A stretch of DNA of 64,000 nucleotides from Ureibacillus acetophenoni (GCF_900220965.1 NZ_OBQC01000005.1:1-64000), one strand, 5' to 3'; numbered from the stretch's first letter, positions 32,714-42,525 are shown. Program-made: numbers and translations. The notes: generated by a model not told the origin, from the letters alone.

Positions 32714-33865
32714 ATGGCATCATTCCAAAAGTACAATACTAAAAAAGGACAAATGTGGTTGTTTATTATCGACACTGGAATTGATCCTGAAACAGGTAAA
32801 AGACAACAGGCTAAACGAAGAGGGTTTAAAACGAAGAAAGAGGCACAACAAGCTGCTTTGGAACTTGAACAACAACTAGCAAACGGTATATCACTAAATC
32901 ATAATAAACTTACCTATCAAGACGTTTATGAAGAATGGTTTTCTACACACGTTAAAACGATTAAAATTAGTACCCAAAAGAGTATTGAATCAAAATTCAG
33001 TAAGCATATTTTACCTCGCTTTGGTCAATTAAAACTAAGGGATATTACCAAGACATACTGCCAAAAAGTAATTAATGATATAGCTGAGACCATTAATTCT
33101 GTTAATGACATTAAGATACAAGCTAACCAAGTTTTCAAGTATGCCTTAAAAATGGATATTATACAAAAGAATCCTATGGAGCATGTAAGCATACCAAGAC
33201 AACAAAGTGAGTTCATCACCGAAGAAAATGAAAAGGATGCGCGAAATTATTGGAAAAAGGAAGAGATAAGGAATTTCCTTACCTTAACTAAACAGGAGTT
33301 ATCATTTCGAGATTATGTATTCTTTCACCTTGCAATATATACAGGAGCGCGTAAGGGAGAAATTCTAGCTCTTACATGGGATGATATAGATTTCAAATCA
33401 GGATCTATTCGTTTTTCAAAAACACTTTTCCATAATAAAGGTCAATTCATCTTTCAAACGTCAAAAACAAAGGAATCTAGACGTTTAATCAGCCTAGATG
33501 ATAAAACCCTTTCACTACTTAAAAAATGGCGTTTAAAGCAAAAAGAATGGGTTATGGCAAAGGGAATTAAATCTGATTATAAAGAACTTATTTTTAATCG
33601 CGAAGATGGTTCTCCAATACGCTTGGCTTATCCTAATGAAAAGCTTGATATCGTAATAAAAAACCATAATCTTCATCGAATAACTATTCACGGTTTACGT
33701 CACACTCACGCCTCCCTTTTATTCGAAGCTGGTGCAAGTATAAAAGAGGTTCAAGAACGTTTAGGTCACTCTGATATACAAATGACCATGAACATCTATA
33801 CACACGTTACAGATACGTTAAAAGAGCAAACCGCGCAGAAGTTCCAAAAGTATATTGAACTATAA
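32714..33865 (+). CDS. int: tyrosine site-specific integrase of the rpsI element
   Basis: 383 residues with three parts: an N-terminal arm-binding domain of AP2-like type (about 1-58, KGQMWLFIIDTGIDPETGKR), a SAM-like core-binding domain (about 65-165) and the catalytic domain. Catalytic residues are all visible: Arg213 (GARKGE), Lys251 or 253, His326-x2-Arg329 (HGLRHTH), His352 (LGHSD) and the nucleophile Tyr362 (NIYTHVT). It is an intact lambda/Tn916-type integrase. Its gene ends 121 bp from the 64-bp attachment repeat, and four GTGACCA arm repeats lie in between. GAGAGGAG ribosome binding site. Confidence 0.97.
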   Translation: MASFQKYNTKKGQMWLFIIDTGIDPETGKRQQAKRRGFKTKKEAQQAALELEQQLANGISLNHNKLTYQDVYEEWFSTHVKTIKISTQKSIESKFSKHILPRFGQLKLRDITKTYCQKVINDIAETINSVNDIKIQANQVFKYALKMDIIQKNPMEHVSIPRQQSEFITEENEKDARNYWKKEEIRNFLTLTKQELSFRDYVFFHLAIYTGARKGEILALTWDDIDFKSGSIRFSKTLFHNKGQFIFQTSKTKESRRLISLDDKTLSLLKKWRLKQKEWVMAKGIKSDYKELIFNREDGSPIRLAYPNEKLDIVIKNHNLHRITIHGLRHTHASLLFEAGASIKEVQERLGHSDIQMTMNIYTHVTDTLKEQTAQKFQKYIEL

Positions 33866-33871
33866 GTGTAG

Positions 33872-33918
33872 GTGACCAGAAGTGACCAAAAAACATTTCC
33901 GTGACCAAAATGTGACCA
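33872..33918 (+). repeat. arm-type integrase sites, right end (four GTGACCA repeats)
   Basis: GTGACCA starts at 33872, 33882, 33901 and 33912, two pairs with 10- and 11-bp periods, all in the same orientation as the two copies inside the left end. Placed between the integrase stop and the attachment core, they are the expected arm-binding sites. Confidence 0.8.
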
Positions 33919-33935
33919 AAAGCGTTTTTCTACTC

Positions 33936-33972
33936 AAAAAAAGACCCTTTCCTCCGAAGAGAAAAGAGTCTT
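33936..33972 (-). terminator. rpsI terminator supplied by the island
   Basis: Minus-strand imperfect stem AAGACTCTTTTC/GGAAAGGGTCTT followed by TTTTTTT, immediately downstream of the current rpsI stop. It replaces the ancestral terminator now 9.3 kb away. It is also in position to stop integrase transcription. Confidence 0.85.
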
Positions 33973-33985
33973 GAAACGTAGATAT

Positions 33986-34049
33986 ATTAACGTTTTGAGA
34001 ACTGAGGCGCACGACGAGCACCTTTAAGACCGTATTTTTTACGTTCTTT
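33986..34049 (-). repeat. right attachment site: 64-bp 3' end of intact rpsI
   Basis: The second copy of the 64-bp direct repeat. Here it is continuous with the complete rpsI gene, and includes its last 20 codons and stop plus one base. Confidence 0.95.
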
Positions 34050-34379
34050 CATACGTGGATCACGAGTTAGTAAACCTGCAGATTTAAGTGCTGGACGGAA
34101 ATCTGGGTCAACTTGTAGTAACGCACGAGCGATACCGTGACGGATTGCACCAGCTTGACCTGTGAATCCACCACCGTTTACGTTTACGTGTACATCATAG
34201 CTACCTTTAGTTTGAGTTGCTTCTAATGGTTGGTTGATGATTAAGTGTAAAGTTTCGAATGGTAAGTAGTCTTCGATACTACGGTTGTTAATAACGATTT
34301 TACCTTCGCCTGGTACTAAACGTACGCGAGCTACTGAGCTTTTACGACGACCTGTGCCGATATATTGTACTTGTGCCAA
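33987..34379 (-). CDS. rpsI: 30S ribosomal protein S9
   Basis: 130 residues, full length, with the family motifs [16 protein letters not shown] at the start and [25 protein letters not shown] at the end (given here in two parts by residue 109-130); the C-terminal Arg-Lys tail reaches the P-site tRNA. It follows rplM by 22 bp as in other bacteria. The final 20 codons are the attachment core of the adjacent integrative element, so the present 3' end may come from the element, but the reading frame is intact. Confidence 0.99.
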   Translation of the reverse strand: MAQVQYIGTGRRKSSVARVRLVPGEGKIVINNRSIEDYLPFETLHLIINQPLEATQTKGSYDVHVNVNGGGFTGQAGAIRHGIARALLQVDPDFRPALKSAGLLTRDPRMKERKKYGLKGARRAPQFSKR

Positions 34380-34401
34380 GTGTATATCCTCCTCTAATTA
34401 A

Positions 34402-34839
34402 TTATCCGCGAAGCTCGTAAGCTTCTGGTTTTTGTGCAGCATGTGGATGTTCTGCTCCAGCGTATACGTGAAGTTTAGAGAACATTTGACGACCTAAAGA
34501 GTTTTTAGGAAGCATACCTTTAACTGCTAATTCTAGCATTTGACGTGGGTATTTTTCTTTCATTTCGCCAGCTGTACGTTGTTTTAAACCACCAGCGAAT
34601 TGAGTGTGACGGTAATAGATTTTACCTTCTAATTTGTTACCTGTTAATTCAATTTTTTCTGCGTTGATGATGATCACGTGGTCACCTGTGTCAACGTTTG
34701 GTGTAAATGTTGGTTTATGTTTACCGCGTAAGATTGAAGCTACTTCAGAAGCTAAACGTCCAAGAGTTTGGCCTTCTGCGTCAACTACTAACCATTTACG
34801 CTCTACTTCATGACCTTTAGCCAGAAATGTTGTACGCAT
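34402..34839 (-). CDS. rplM: 50S ribosomal protein L13
   Basis: 145 residues with the L13 features [34 protein letters not shown] and [16 protein letters not shown]. An early-assembly 23S rRNA-binding protein. First gene of the rplM-rpsI operon, with its own promoter and leader upstream. Confidence 0.99.
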   Translation of the reverse strand: MRTTFLAKGHEVERKWLVVDAEGQTLGRLASEVASILRGKHKPTFTPNVDTGDHVIIINAEKIELTGNKLEGKIYYRHTQFAGGLKQRTAGEMKEKYPRQMLELAVKGMLPKNSLGRQMFSKLHVYAGAEHPHAAQKPEAYELRG

Positions 34840-34971
34840 TTATATATCCTCCTAATCGATTCGATTACCGTTATTTTTCATTATATAATCACTTATAAGA
34901 TTCGGGGCTTATTCGTGGTTGGTAATGAAAATACCATATGTCATCTTATAATATTTTTCAAACTAAGTCAA
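34840..34971 (-). promoter_or_regulatory. rplM promoter and putative L13 leader RNA
   Basis: On the minus strand TTGACT (34966-34971) and TAAGAT (34943-34948) are 17 bp apart, so transcription starts near 34936 and gives a leader of about 95 nt. It contains GGTA...TACC and a conserved-looking ACCACGAATAAGCCCCGAAT. Autogenous L13 leaders are known in Bacillales at this position; the assignment here rests on position and partial resemblance. Confidence 0.65.
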
Positions 34972-35017
34972 GAAAAAATATGAACACCTGGTGAAGTTGC
35001 TTCTTATTTTTTTTAAC

Positions 35018-35758
35018 TTAATAAAATACCTTTTCTAAAAATAAACCGTGTGGTGGTGCGGTTTTGCCAGCGTTCCCACGGTCCATCGATGCTATAATTT
35101 CCTTTAATTGGTTCGGATCACGTTTTTCAATACCGACTTCCCAAAGTGTACCTGCAATAATTCTCACCATGTTATATAAAAAGCCGTTACCTTCGATGGT
35201 CATATGTAACTCATCTTCATGCCATTTTAAATCCAATGAATGGACTGTACGTACTTTATCAACGACACTTGTATTTGCGGCACAGAAACAGGTGAAATCA
35301 TGGGTGCCAATTATATATTGAGCAGCATCTTTCATTTTTTCTATATTAGGTTTAACACCCTTCGTATCTACAGTGTAATGCCTTCTAAAAGGGCTTTGAA
35401 CTTGCTCACAACTCCAAATGTACCGATAACGTTTCCCTTTTACACTAAAACGAGCATGGAAGTCTGAAGGTACCTCTTCTACGTTCAGTATTCGAATATC
35501 ACTAGGAAGTTGAACATTTAATGCCTTTTGATAACGATCTACAGGTATTGATAAATTCGTATCAAAGTGAATAACTTGTCCAGAAGCATGAACTTTCGAA
35601 TCCGTACGACCACTCGCTGTGATACGTACGCTATCACCTTTATGCATTTTAGATAATACGTTTTCTATTTCGAGCTGAACTGTTCGCTCGCCTGGCTGTA
35701 CTTGATAGCCTGAAAAATGAGTGCCATCATAACTAATCGTAGCTTTTAAACGACGCAA
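35018..35758 (-). CDS. truA: tRNA pseudouridine(38-40) synthase TruA
   Basis: 246 residues. The catalytic motif ASGRTDSKVHASGQV contains the nucleophilic Asp; the second conserved block GNGFLYNMVRIIAGTLWEVG is near residue 192. It isomerises uridines 38-40 in tRNA anticodon arms. Start is a TTG with GGGGTGATG upstream. It follows ecfT by 14 bp and is co-transcribed with the ECF module as in Bacillus. Confidence 0.97.
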   Translation of the reverse strand: MRRLKATISYDGTHFSGYQVQPGERTVQLEIENVLSKMHKGDSVRITASGRTDSKVHASGQVIHFDTNLSIPVDRYQKALNVQLPSDIRILNVEEVPSDFHARFSVKGKRYRYIWSCEQVQSPFRRHYTVDTKGVKPNIEKMKDAAQYIIGTHDFTCFCAANTSVVDKVRTVHSLDLKWHEDELHMTIEGNGFLYNMVRIIAGTLWEVGIEKRDPNQLKEIIASMDRGNAGKTAPPHGLFLEKVFY

Positions 35759-35772
35759 ACATCATCACCCCT

Positions 35773-36570
35773 TTAGGTACGTAAATAGATTAATAATGCT
35801 GATAAGGCAACTAATACAACTAAACTAGTGGAATCACGCCAATCCCATTTTAATTTTCGATAACGTGTACGTCCTTCTCCACCACGATAGCCTCTAACTT
35901 CCATCGCTGTAGCTAAGTCTTCAGCACGTTTAAAGGCACTAACGAATAGAGGGACTAGTAACGGGACAACCGCCTTAATACGATCTTTTAATGGTCCAGC
36001 ACTTAAATCAGATCCACGAGCCATTTGTGCTTTCATAATTTTGTCCGTTTCATCCATTAGAGTAGGAATGAATCTTAGTGCTATAGACATCATTAAAGCT
36101 AATTCGTGAACTGGAAGCTTTATTTTCTTTAATGGATTTAATAATACTTCAATTCCATCAGTAATAGAAATTGGTGATGTTGTTAACGTTAAAATGGACG
36201 TTACAAAGACTAGAACGACAAATCGAATGGAAATGTATATCCCTTGTCTTATCCCTTGTTCATATACTTTAAAGAAGCCCCATTCAAAGACAATATTTCC
36301 TTCTCTATTAAAGATAATGTGGATTAAGAACGTAAATACTAATAAAATCAAAACAGGCTTTAATCCGTTAATTAAAAAATATAAACGAATCCGTGACATT
36401 AAAATAATAAATAGCGTAAACGCTAATAACAAACCATACGTAATTGTATTGTTTGCAATAAACACGACAATGATAAAAGCAAATACAAAAATTAATTTAG
36501 AACGTGGGTCAAGTCGATGAACAAATGAATCACCAGGAATATAACGACCAAAAATCATTTTTTCCATCAT
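35773..36570 (-). CDS. ecfT: ECF transporter transmembrane subunit EcfT
   Basis: 265 residues with about five membrane helices and the two coupling-helix motifs (MARGSDL near residue 187 and the Ala-Arg-Gly-like MEVRGYRGGEGR near 222) that dock on the two ATPases. As the shared scaffold of group II ECF transporters it serves several vitamin-binding S-components encoded elsewhere. Overlaps ecfA2 by 4 bp. Confidence 0.97.
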   Translation of the reverse strand: MMEKMIFGRYIPGDSFVHRLDPRSKLIFVFAFIIVVFIANNTITYGLLLAFTLFIILMSRIRLYFLINGLKPVLILLVFTFLIHIIFNREGNIVFEWGFFKVYEQGIRQGIYISIRFVVLVFVTSILTLTTSPISITDGIEVLLNPLKKIKLPVHELALMMSIALRFIPTLMDETDKIMKAQMARGSDLSAGPLKDRIKAVVPLLVPLFVSAFKRAEDLATAMEVRGYRGGEGRTRYRKLKWDWRDSTSLVVLVALSALLIYLRT

Positions 36571-37439
36571 TGCTCATCACTCTCCCTTCTTACTGAACTA
36601 GCAATTTCTAAAGCTAATTCCTCTTCAGTTAAACAAATTTTAGAGAGTTTTTTGCCTATTAAGTTCTCAATTTTTTGTTGAAATTTAATAATGCGTGGTA
36701 ATTCTAGACGGTAACTTTCTAGCGTTTTTCCATCTGCAAATATTTCACGGGGTGTTCCTGTTAGAACACAACGTCCTTCATGCATAATTGCTAAGTTGTC
36801 CGCATATTTCGCAGCATCTTCCATACTATGTGTAACAAGTATCGTCGTTAACCCTTGCTCTTTATGCAGTTGATAGAACATGTCCATAATTTCACGTTGT
36901 CCACGTGGGTCGAGTCCTGCTGTTGGTTCATCCAAAACAATCACTTCTGGTTGTAATGCAAGTACCCCTGCAATCGCAACACGTCTCATTTGTCCCCCTG
37001 AAAGATCGAAAGGAGACTTTTCTAGAACAGAATCAGGTAAGCCAACAAGACTAATTAACTCTCTTGCACGTTTTTTAGCTTCTTCTTCAGAAACACCGAA
37101 GTTCATCGGCCCAAACATTATATCTTTTAGCACAGTTTCTTCAAACAATTGATGTTCTGGGAATTGAAAAACGATACCTACCTTTTGACGTATAGGCTTT
37201 AATTCTTTTGCTTTTTTCCCTGCAACAATTACTCGATCTCCGATATGTACTTCACCTTCAGAAGGCTTTAATAAGCCATTAAAGTGTTGTAATATCGTTG
37301 ATTTTCCTGAACCAGTATGTCCTATAATAGCCTGATATGTCTTACTTGGGATCATTAAATCTACATCAAATAAAGCACGCTTTTCAAATGGTGTTCCCAT
37401 AGAATAAGCAAAACTTACTTGTTGAAGTTTGATGTCCAT
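36567..37439 (-). CDS. ecfA2: ECF transporter ATPase EcfA2
   Basis: 290 residues. ABC ATPase with Walker A GHTGSGKST, Q-loop IVFQFPEHQLFEET, signature LSGGQMRRVAIAGVLA, Walker B VIVLDEPTAGLD and switch His in LVTHSMEDA. C-terminal extension typical of Ecf ATPases. Overlaps ecfA1 by 25 bp and ecfT by 4 bp, so the three are coupled and energise vitamin uptake together. Confidence 0.97.
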   Translation of the reverse strand: MDIKLQQVSFAYSMGTPFEKRALFDVDLMIPSKTYQAIIGHTGSGKSTILQHFNGLLKPSEGEVHIGDRVIVAGKKAKELKPIRQKVGIVFQFPEHQLFEETVLKDIMFGPMNFGVSEEEAKKRARELISLVGLPDSVLEKSPFDLSGGQMRRVAIAGVLALQPEVIVLDEPTAGLDPRGQREIMDMFYQLHKEQGLTTILVTHSMEDAAKYADNLAIMHEGRCVLTGTPREIFADGKTLESYRLELPRIIKFQQKIENLIGKKLSKICLTEEELALEIASSVRRESDEQ

Positions 37440-38260
37440 AGATCATTCACCAACTCTTCTTCTGTCATATGTTCCCCAACTAATTGAACACCATTTGCTT
37501 TTAACAAGTTCGTCATTCTCATCGCAAAGGGCAATTCTAAACCAAATTCCACTAACTTATCACCAAGTGAGAAGACTTCTAGTGGAGAACCTTCCGCATA
37601 TTTTTTCCCATCATTCATAAATAAAATTCGGTCTGCTAATAAAGCTTCTTCAACATCATGTGTTATTGATAAAACGGTTAACCCTGTTTCTTTTCGTAAT
37701 TCCTGTACCGTATTTAGTACCTCAGCACGTCCCTGTGGATCGAGCATTGCTGTCGCTTCATCGAGTATTAGAATTTTTGGACGCATTGCTAGCGCACCTG
37801 CAATCGCAACTCGTTGCTTTTGTCCACCAGATAGATGATGTGGTTCATGATTTAAAAACGTATCCATTTTTACTTGTTTCAATGATTTATGTACTCTTTT
37901 TACCATTTCCTCGTGTGGAATACCGTTGTTTTCCAAAGCAAATGCAACATCGTCTTGTACTGTTGCCCCAACAAACTGGTTATCAGGATTTTGAAAAACC
38001 ATTCCGATTTGTGTACGAGTTTCCCAAAGGTTCTCCTCCGAAAGAACATTTTTCATCACACGAACTTCTCCTTCTTGAGGGAAAAGAAGTCCACTAATTA
38101 TTTTTACCATGGTAGATTTCCCAGATCCGTTATGTCCAACAATTGATATCCATTCGCCCTCATTAACGGTAAATGATACGTTTTGAACTGCTTTACGTGC
38201 GTCTTCTACTTCTGGAGTATATGAAAAACTTACATTATTAAACGACAGAATCTCACTCAC
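37415..38260 (-). CDS. ecfA1: ECF transporter ATPase EcfA1
   Basis: 281 residues. Walker A GHNGSGKST, Q-loop MVFQNPDNQFVGATV, signature LSGGQKQRVAIAGALA, Walker B ILILDEATAMLD and switch His in SITHDVEEA. Forms the asymmetric ATPase pair with EcfA2. The GTG start has GAGAGGAG upstream. First gene of the ecfA1-ecfA2-ecfT-truA unit, preceded by a 460-bp region rich in hairpins. Confidence 0.97.
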   Translation of the reverse strand: MSEILSFNNVSFSYTPEVEDARKAVQNVSFTVNEGEWISIVGHNGSGKSTMVKIISGLLFPQEGEVRVMKNVLSEENLWETRTQIGMVFQNPDNQFVGATVQDDVAFALENNGIPHEEMVKRVHKSLKQVKMDTFLNHEPHHLSGGQKQRVAIAGALAMRPKILILDEATAMLDPQGRAEVLNTVQELRKETGLTVLSITHDVEEALLADRILFMNDGKKYAEGSPLEVFSLGDKLVEFGLELPFAMRMTNLLKANGVQLVGEHMTEEELVNDLWTSNFNK

Positions 38261-38480
38261 GTCTAAGTCTCCTCTCAGCTAACTCTACTATTAATCTAAA
38301 TTCATCATATCTAATTTTGTTAAGGAAATATATATCATACTTTTACATATACAAAAATAAGGTACGTTAACAATCAGATAATAATCTAGAATGGAACGTA
38401 TCTTATTTTTACATATGTATTCAAATATTAGTGTCGCAAGAGTATAGTAAACTGGTACTCACTCCCATTATTAAATAAAT
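38261..38480 (-). promoter_or_regulatory. upstream region of ecfA1 with a long hairpin
   Basis: At 38354-38409 the arms AAAATAAG-x-TACGTT pair with their complement, giving a 15-bp stem with one mismatch around a loop that contains a second hairpin. On the minus strand TTATTTTTG follows, so it may be an attenuator or terminator about 95 nt before ecfA1. I did not find a confident promoter. Confidence 0.5.
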
Positions 38481-38656
38481 AAAAAAGCGCGCACCTCATT
38501 CAGAGAAATGCGCAAGAACAACATTTATGTTTAAAAGCTTGGCTGCTCATTTCCAAGCTCTTATTGAATGAGGTGCGGTAGAGCTAGACGAGACGCCATC
38601 ACTAAGGACCCGCTCATTTTAACGCTCAGTGCCATTTTATTGTCGTATAAATCATT
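38481..38656 (-). ncRNA. possible structured small RNA ending in a branched terminator
   Basis: Minus-strand sequence between the rplQ terminator and ecfA1. Its 3' part is a perfect 13-bp stem CGCACCTCATTCA/TGAATGAGGTGCG (38565-38577 and 38490-38502) enclosing an inner AGCTTGG/CCAAGCT hairpin, followed by GCGCTTTTTT. The 80 nt before it (GC-richer than the surroundings) may fold too. It does not show T-box hallmarks. It could be a small RNA, an attenuator of ecfA1 or simply a second terminator for rplQ. Confidence 0.45.
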
Positions 38657-38698
38657 TTAAAAAAAGGGTCCGGATTCAACCGGTGAACCGGACACCCC
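38657..38698 (-). terminator. intrinsic terminator of the ribosomal superoperon (after rplQ)
   Basis: Minus-strand GC-rich stem GGGTGTCCGG/CCGGACCC with internal pairing, followed by TTTTTTT, 22 bp after the rplQ stop. Confidence 0.93.
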
Positions 38699-38720
38699 TA
38701 TCGCAAGAATTGCAATTGAA

Positions 38721-39101
38721 TTAAACTAATTCAATAACAACTACAGGCGCACCGTCACCACGGCGAGGACCTTTTTTAAGGATACGTGTGTAACCACCTT
38801 GACGATCTGCGTAACGTGGTGCTACATCGTTAAATAACTTTTGTAATGCGAAAGTAGTTGATTCGTTACCATTCTCATCAGTAGTTGTTGCAACTTCACG
38901 ACGGATGAATGCAGCAGCTTGACGACGAGCATGTAAATCTCCACGCTTACCTAAAGTAATCATTTTTTCCACAACAGAGCGTAATTCTTTCGCACGAGCT
39001 TCTGTTGTTTCAATGCGTTCGTTAACGATTAAATCAGTAGCTAAGTCACGTAGTAACGCTTTACGTTGAGAACTTGTACGTCCAAGTTTTCTGTAACCCA
39101 T
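38721..39101 (-). CDS. rplQ: 50S ribosomal protein L17
   Basis: 126 residues; begins [25 protein letters not shown] and has [17 protein letters not shown], both diagnostic. Last gene of the S10-spc-alpha superoperon, followed by a strong terminator. Confidence 0.99.
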   Translation of the reverse strand: MGYRKLGRTSSQRKALLRDLATDLIVNERIETTEARAKELRSVVEKMITLGKRGDLHARRQAAAFIRREVATTTDENGNESTTFALQKLFNDVAPRYADRQGGYTRILKKGPRRGDGAPVVVIELV

Positions 39102-39143
39102 AGATGTTCCCTCCTTCTTTTAGATCTCGAGTAGAAAAGTTGC

Positions 39144-40088
39144 TTAGTCTTCTTTACGTAATCCTAAACCAAGCTCTTCTAATTTCGCTTTTACTTCTTC
39201 TAGTGATTTTCGACCAAGGTTACGGACCTTCATCATGTCATCTTCTGACTTGTTAGCAAGCTCTAATACCGTATTGATACCAGCGCGTTTTAAACAGTTG
39301 TAAGAACGAACAGAAAGATCTAGTTCTTCGATCGTCATCTCTAAAACTTTTTCTTTTTGATCCTCTTCTTTTTCAACCATGATTTCAGCCGTTTGTGCTT
39401 CGTTCGTTAAACCAACGAAGATATTGAGGTGCTCAGTTAAAATTTTTGCGCCGAGCGAAATCGCCTCTTTTGGACCAATGCTTCCATCAGTCCACACATC
39501 AAGTGATAATTTATCGAAGTCAGAGTTTTGTCCGACACGAGTGTTTTCAACTTGAAAATTAACGCGTGAAACTGGAGTGTAAATAGAGTCGATCGGGATC
39601 ACGCCGATAGGAAGATCTTCACGTTTGTTTTGATCAGCTGGAGTATATCCACGGCCACGACGTGCATACATACGAATACGTAAATGACCATTTTTAGCAA
39701 TTGTTGCAATATATAGATCTGGATTTAAAATTTCAACGTCACTATCATGTGTAATATCAGCAGCTGTGACAACTGCTTCACCTTTCACATCAATCTCAAT
39801 AACTTTTTCTTCGTCAGAGTAGATTTTTAGTGCAAGCTTTTTAATATTCAAAATAATAGATGCAACATCTTCAACTACACCTTCAACAGTTGAAAACTCA
39901 TGTAGCACTCCGTCAATTTGGATGCTTGTAACAGCAGCTCCAGGTAGAGAAGACAGAAGGATACGACGTAAAGAATTACCCAAAGTGTTTCCATATCCGC
40001 GTTCTAGCGGTTCGACAACAAATTTACCATGTTTAGAATCTTCGCTGATCTCAACAGTTTCAATCTTTGGTTTTTCAATTTCGATCAT
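39144..40088 (-). CDS. rpoA: RNA polymerase alpha subunit
   Basis: 314 residues. The N-terminal assembly domain (to about 230) has [20 protein letters not shown]; after an acidic linker the C-terminal DNA- and activator-binding domain runs [20 protein letters not shown] to the end. Lies between rpsK and rplQ as in all Bacillales. Confidence 0.99.
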   Translation of the reverse strand: MIEIEKPKIETVEISEDSKHGKFVVEPLERGYGNTLGNSLRRILLSSLPGAAVTSIQIDGVLHEFSTVEGVVEDVASIILNIKKLALKIYSDEEKVIEIDVKGEAVVTAADITHDSDVEILNPDLYIATIAKNGHLRIRMYARRGRGYTPADQNKREDLPIGVIPIDSIYTPVSRVNFQVENTRVGQNSDFDKLSLDVWTDGSIGPKEAISLGAKILTEHLNIFVGLTNEAQTAEIMVEKEEDQKEKVLEMTIEELDLSVRSYNCLKRAGINTVLELANKSEDDMMKVRNLGRKSLEEVKAKLEELGLGLRKED

Positions 40089-40209
40089 TCAATTTACCCT
40101 CCTTCAAAACATCGGATGTATTAGGTTCATACCATCATATACTATTAATAATTGCACAAGTTATCGTTTTGCACAAACATGATGTACTCAAATACTTGAG
40201 ACGCACCCA

Positions 40210-40620
<411 letters not shown>

Positions 40621-40623
40621 TTA

Positions 40624-40989
40624 TTATTTTTTCTTGTTCGCTACAGTTTTACGAGGACCTTTACGCGTACGCGCATTATTTTTCGTATTTTGACCACGAA
40701 CAGGTAAACCACGACGGTGACGGATACCACGGAATGAACCGATCTCCATTAAACGTTTGATGTTTAAAGAAACTTCACGACGTAAGTCACCTTCTGTTTT
40801 GTAAGAATCTAATTGTTCACGAATACGGTTTAGTTCATCTTCAGTTAAATCGCGAACGCGAGTATCTTCAGAGATATCAGCAGCTGCTAATACTTTTTGT
40901 GCAGTTGTTTTACCAATACCGTAAATGTAAGTTAATGAAATTACCACGCGTTTGTCGCGAGGAATGTCAACACCAGCAATACGTGCCAT
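40624..40989 (-). CDS. rpsM: 30S ribosomal protein S13
   Basis: 121 residues, starting [26 protein letters not shown] with the [20 protein letters not shown] tail. Located in the head of the 30S subunit at the subunit interface. Follows rpmJ by 24 bp. Confidence 0.99.
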   Translation of the reverse strand: MARIAGVDIPRDKRVVISLTYIYGIGKTTAQKVLAAADISEDTRVRDLTEDELNRIREQLDSYKTEGDLRREVSLNIKRLMEIGSFRGIRHRRGLPVRGQNTKNNARTRKGPRKTVANKKK

Positions 40990-41013
40990 ACTATTAGTGC
41001 ACCTCCTTCTTAA

Positions 41014-41127
<114 letters not shown>

Positions 41128-41164
41128 CTAACCCAACCTCCTTAATATTCCGGAGTGCAAAAGA

Positions 41165-41383
41165 TTATTTAAAACGGTATGTGATACGACCGCGAGTTAA
41201 ATCGTAAGGAGATAACTCGATAGTAACCTTATCTCCAGGTAAAATTCTGATAAAATGCATACGAATCTTTCCAGATACGTGCGCAAGAACCGTGTGCCCA
41301 TTTTCTAATTCTACCTTAAACATCGCGTTTGGCAAAGTCTCAACTACTGTTCCTTCGACTTCAATTACATCGTCTTTCGCCAT
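41165..41383 (-). CDS. infA: translation initiation factor IF-1
   Basis: 72 residues of an S1/OB-fold protein ([20 protein letters not shown], then [20 protein letters not shown]). It blocks the ribosomal A site during initiation. ATG 41383 is the conserved start; a TTG just before it opens the frame. First gene after a long noncoding leader that replaces map. Confidence 0.99.
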   Translation of the reverse strand: MAKDDVIEVEGTVVETLPNAMFKVELENGHTVLAHVSGKIRMHFIRILPGDKVTIELSPYDLTRGRITYRFK

Positions 41384-41805
41384 CAACCCTATCTCCCTTC
41401 TATATGCATCTTTTCCGATTCTCTATTAGAGAAACCATCCAATTGTTTTCTTCAAAAGAAGCAACACCATAAACATATGCATGGATTGTATGAGAGATGT
41501 TCGAAAGACGCTCGTCTGGTTTCGCTTCACACAATCCACGGATAAACAAGATCTAGCTAGTAGATTATGTATTATCCTTATTGTTTAACGATAGCCGGAA
41601 TGTCTTGGATGAGAGATTCATACCCGTTTACACAGATGCTTCCACGAAACCCTTAACACACTTTTTAGTGTCATCCTATCTAAAATAAGCATTACACTTT
41701 TTAAAAGTGTATACCGGGCACATTATGCTTTTGCAACTCTCATAAATTTTTTGTTGCACCGCAGTTCACGCGCGAAAAGCAATATTATTCGCCTAATGCC
41801 GGGTA
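41384..41805 (-). promoter_or_regulatory. promoter and structured leader of infA in place of map
   Basis: The 422 bp between adk and infA hold no gene; Bacillus has map here. On the minus strand TTGCAA (41731-41736) and TATACA (41708-41713) are exactly 17 bp apart, so a transcript of the infA-rplQ genes could start near 41701 with a leader of about 315 nt. The leader contains a GGATTGTGTGA/TCATACAATCC stem (about 41482-41537, one G-U-type pair) enclosing CGAAA/TTTCG and GACG/CGTC helices, a hairpin of 9 bp at 41693-41712 and smaller dyads. No homology to a named leader is claimed. Confidence 0.6.
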
Positions 41806-42516
<711 letters not shown>

Positions 42517-42525
42517 TTACCAACA

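Larger units (their letters stand above)
24695..34049. mobile_element. integrative element inserted in the 3' end of rpsI
   Basis: About 9.3 kb bounded by 64-bp direct repeats of the rpsI 3' end. A tyrosine integrase lies at the rpsI-proximal end, and arm-type repeats sit inside both ends. Contents from right to left: integrase and a CGNR-like zinc protein (rightward), then leftward HTH regulator, excisionase-like protein, replication-initiator-like protein, two zinc-ribbon proteins, a GYF-RDD membrane protein and an HNH protein. No relaxase, coupling protein, terminase or capsid gene is present, so it is not a self-transmissible ICE or prophage. The gene order resembles a phage satellite or a minimal mobilisable element. 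Insertion rebuilt an intact rpsI and supplied a new terminator. Confidence 0.93.

Noticed and set aside
32714-33865. Integrase as part of a full prophage
   Set aside because: No terminase, portal, capsid, tail, holin or lysin gene occurs between the attachment repeats, and the element is only 9.3 kb.
24873-33918. GTGACCA repeats as a CRISPR or iteron array
   Set aside because: Units are seven bases, few, and split between the two ends of the element with 10-11-bp periods. This fits arm-type integrase sites. No cas genes or regular spacers are present.
38481-38656. T-box riboswitch upstream of ecfA1
   Set aside because: I found no T-box sequence (GGTGG-ACCGCG type), no specifier loop and no downstream amino-acid gene.
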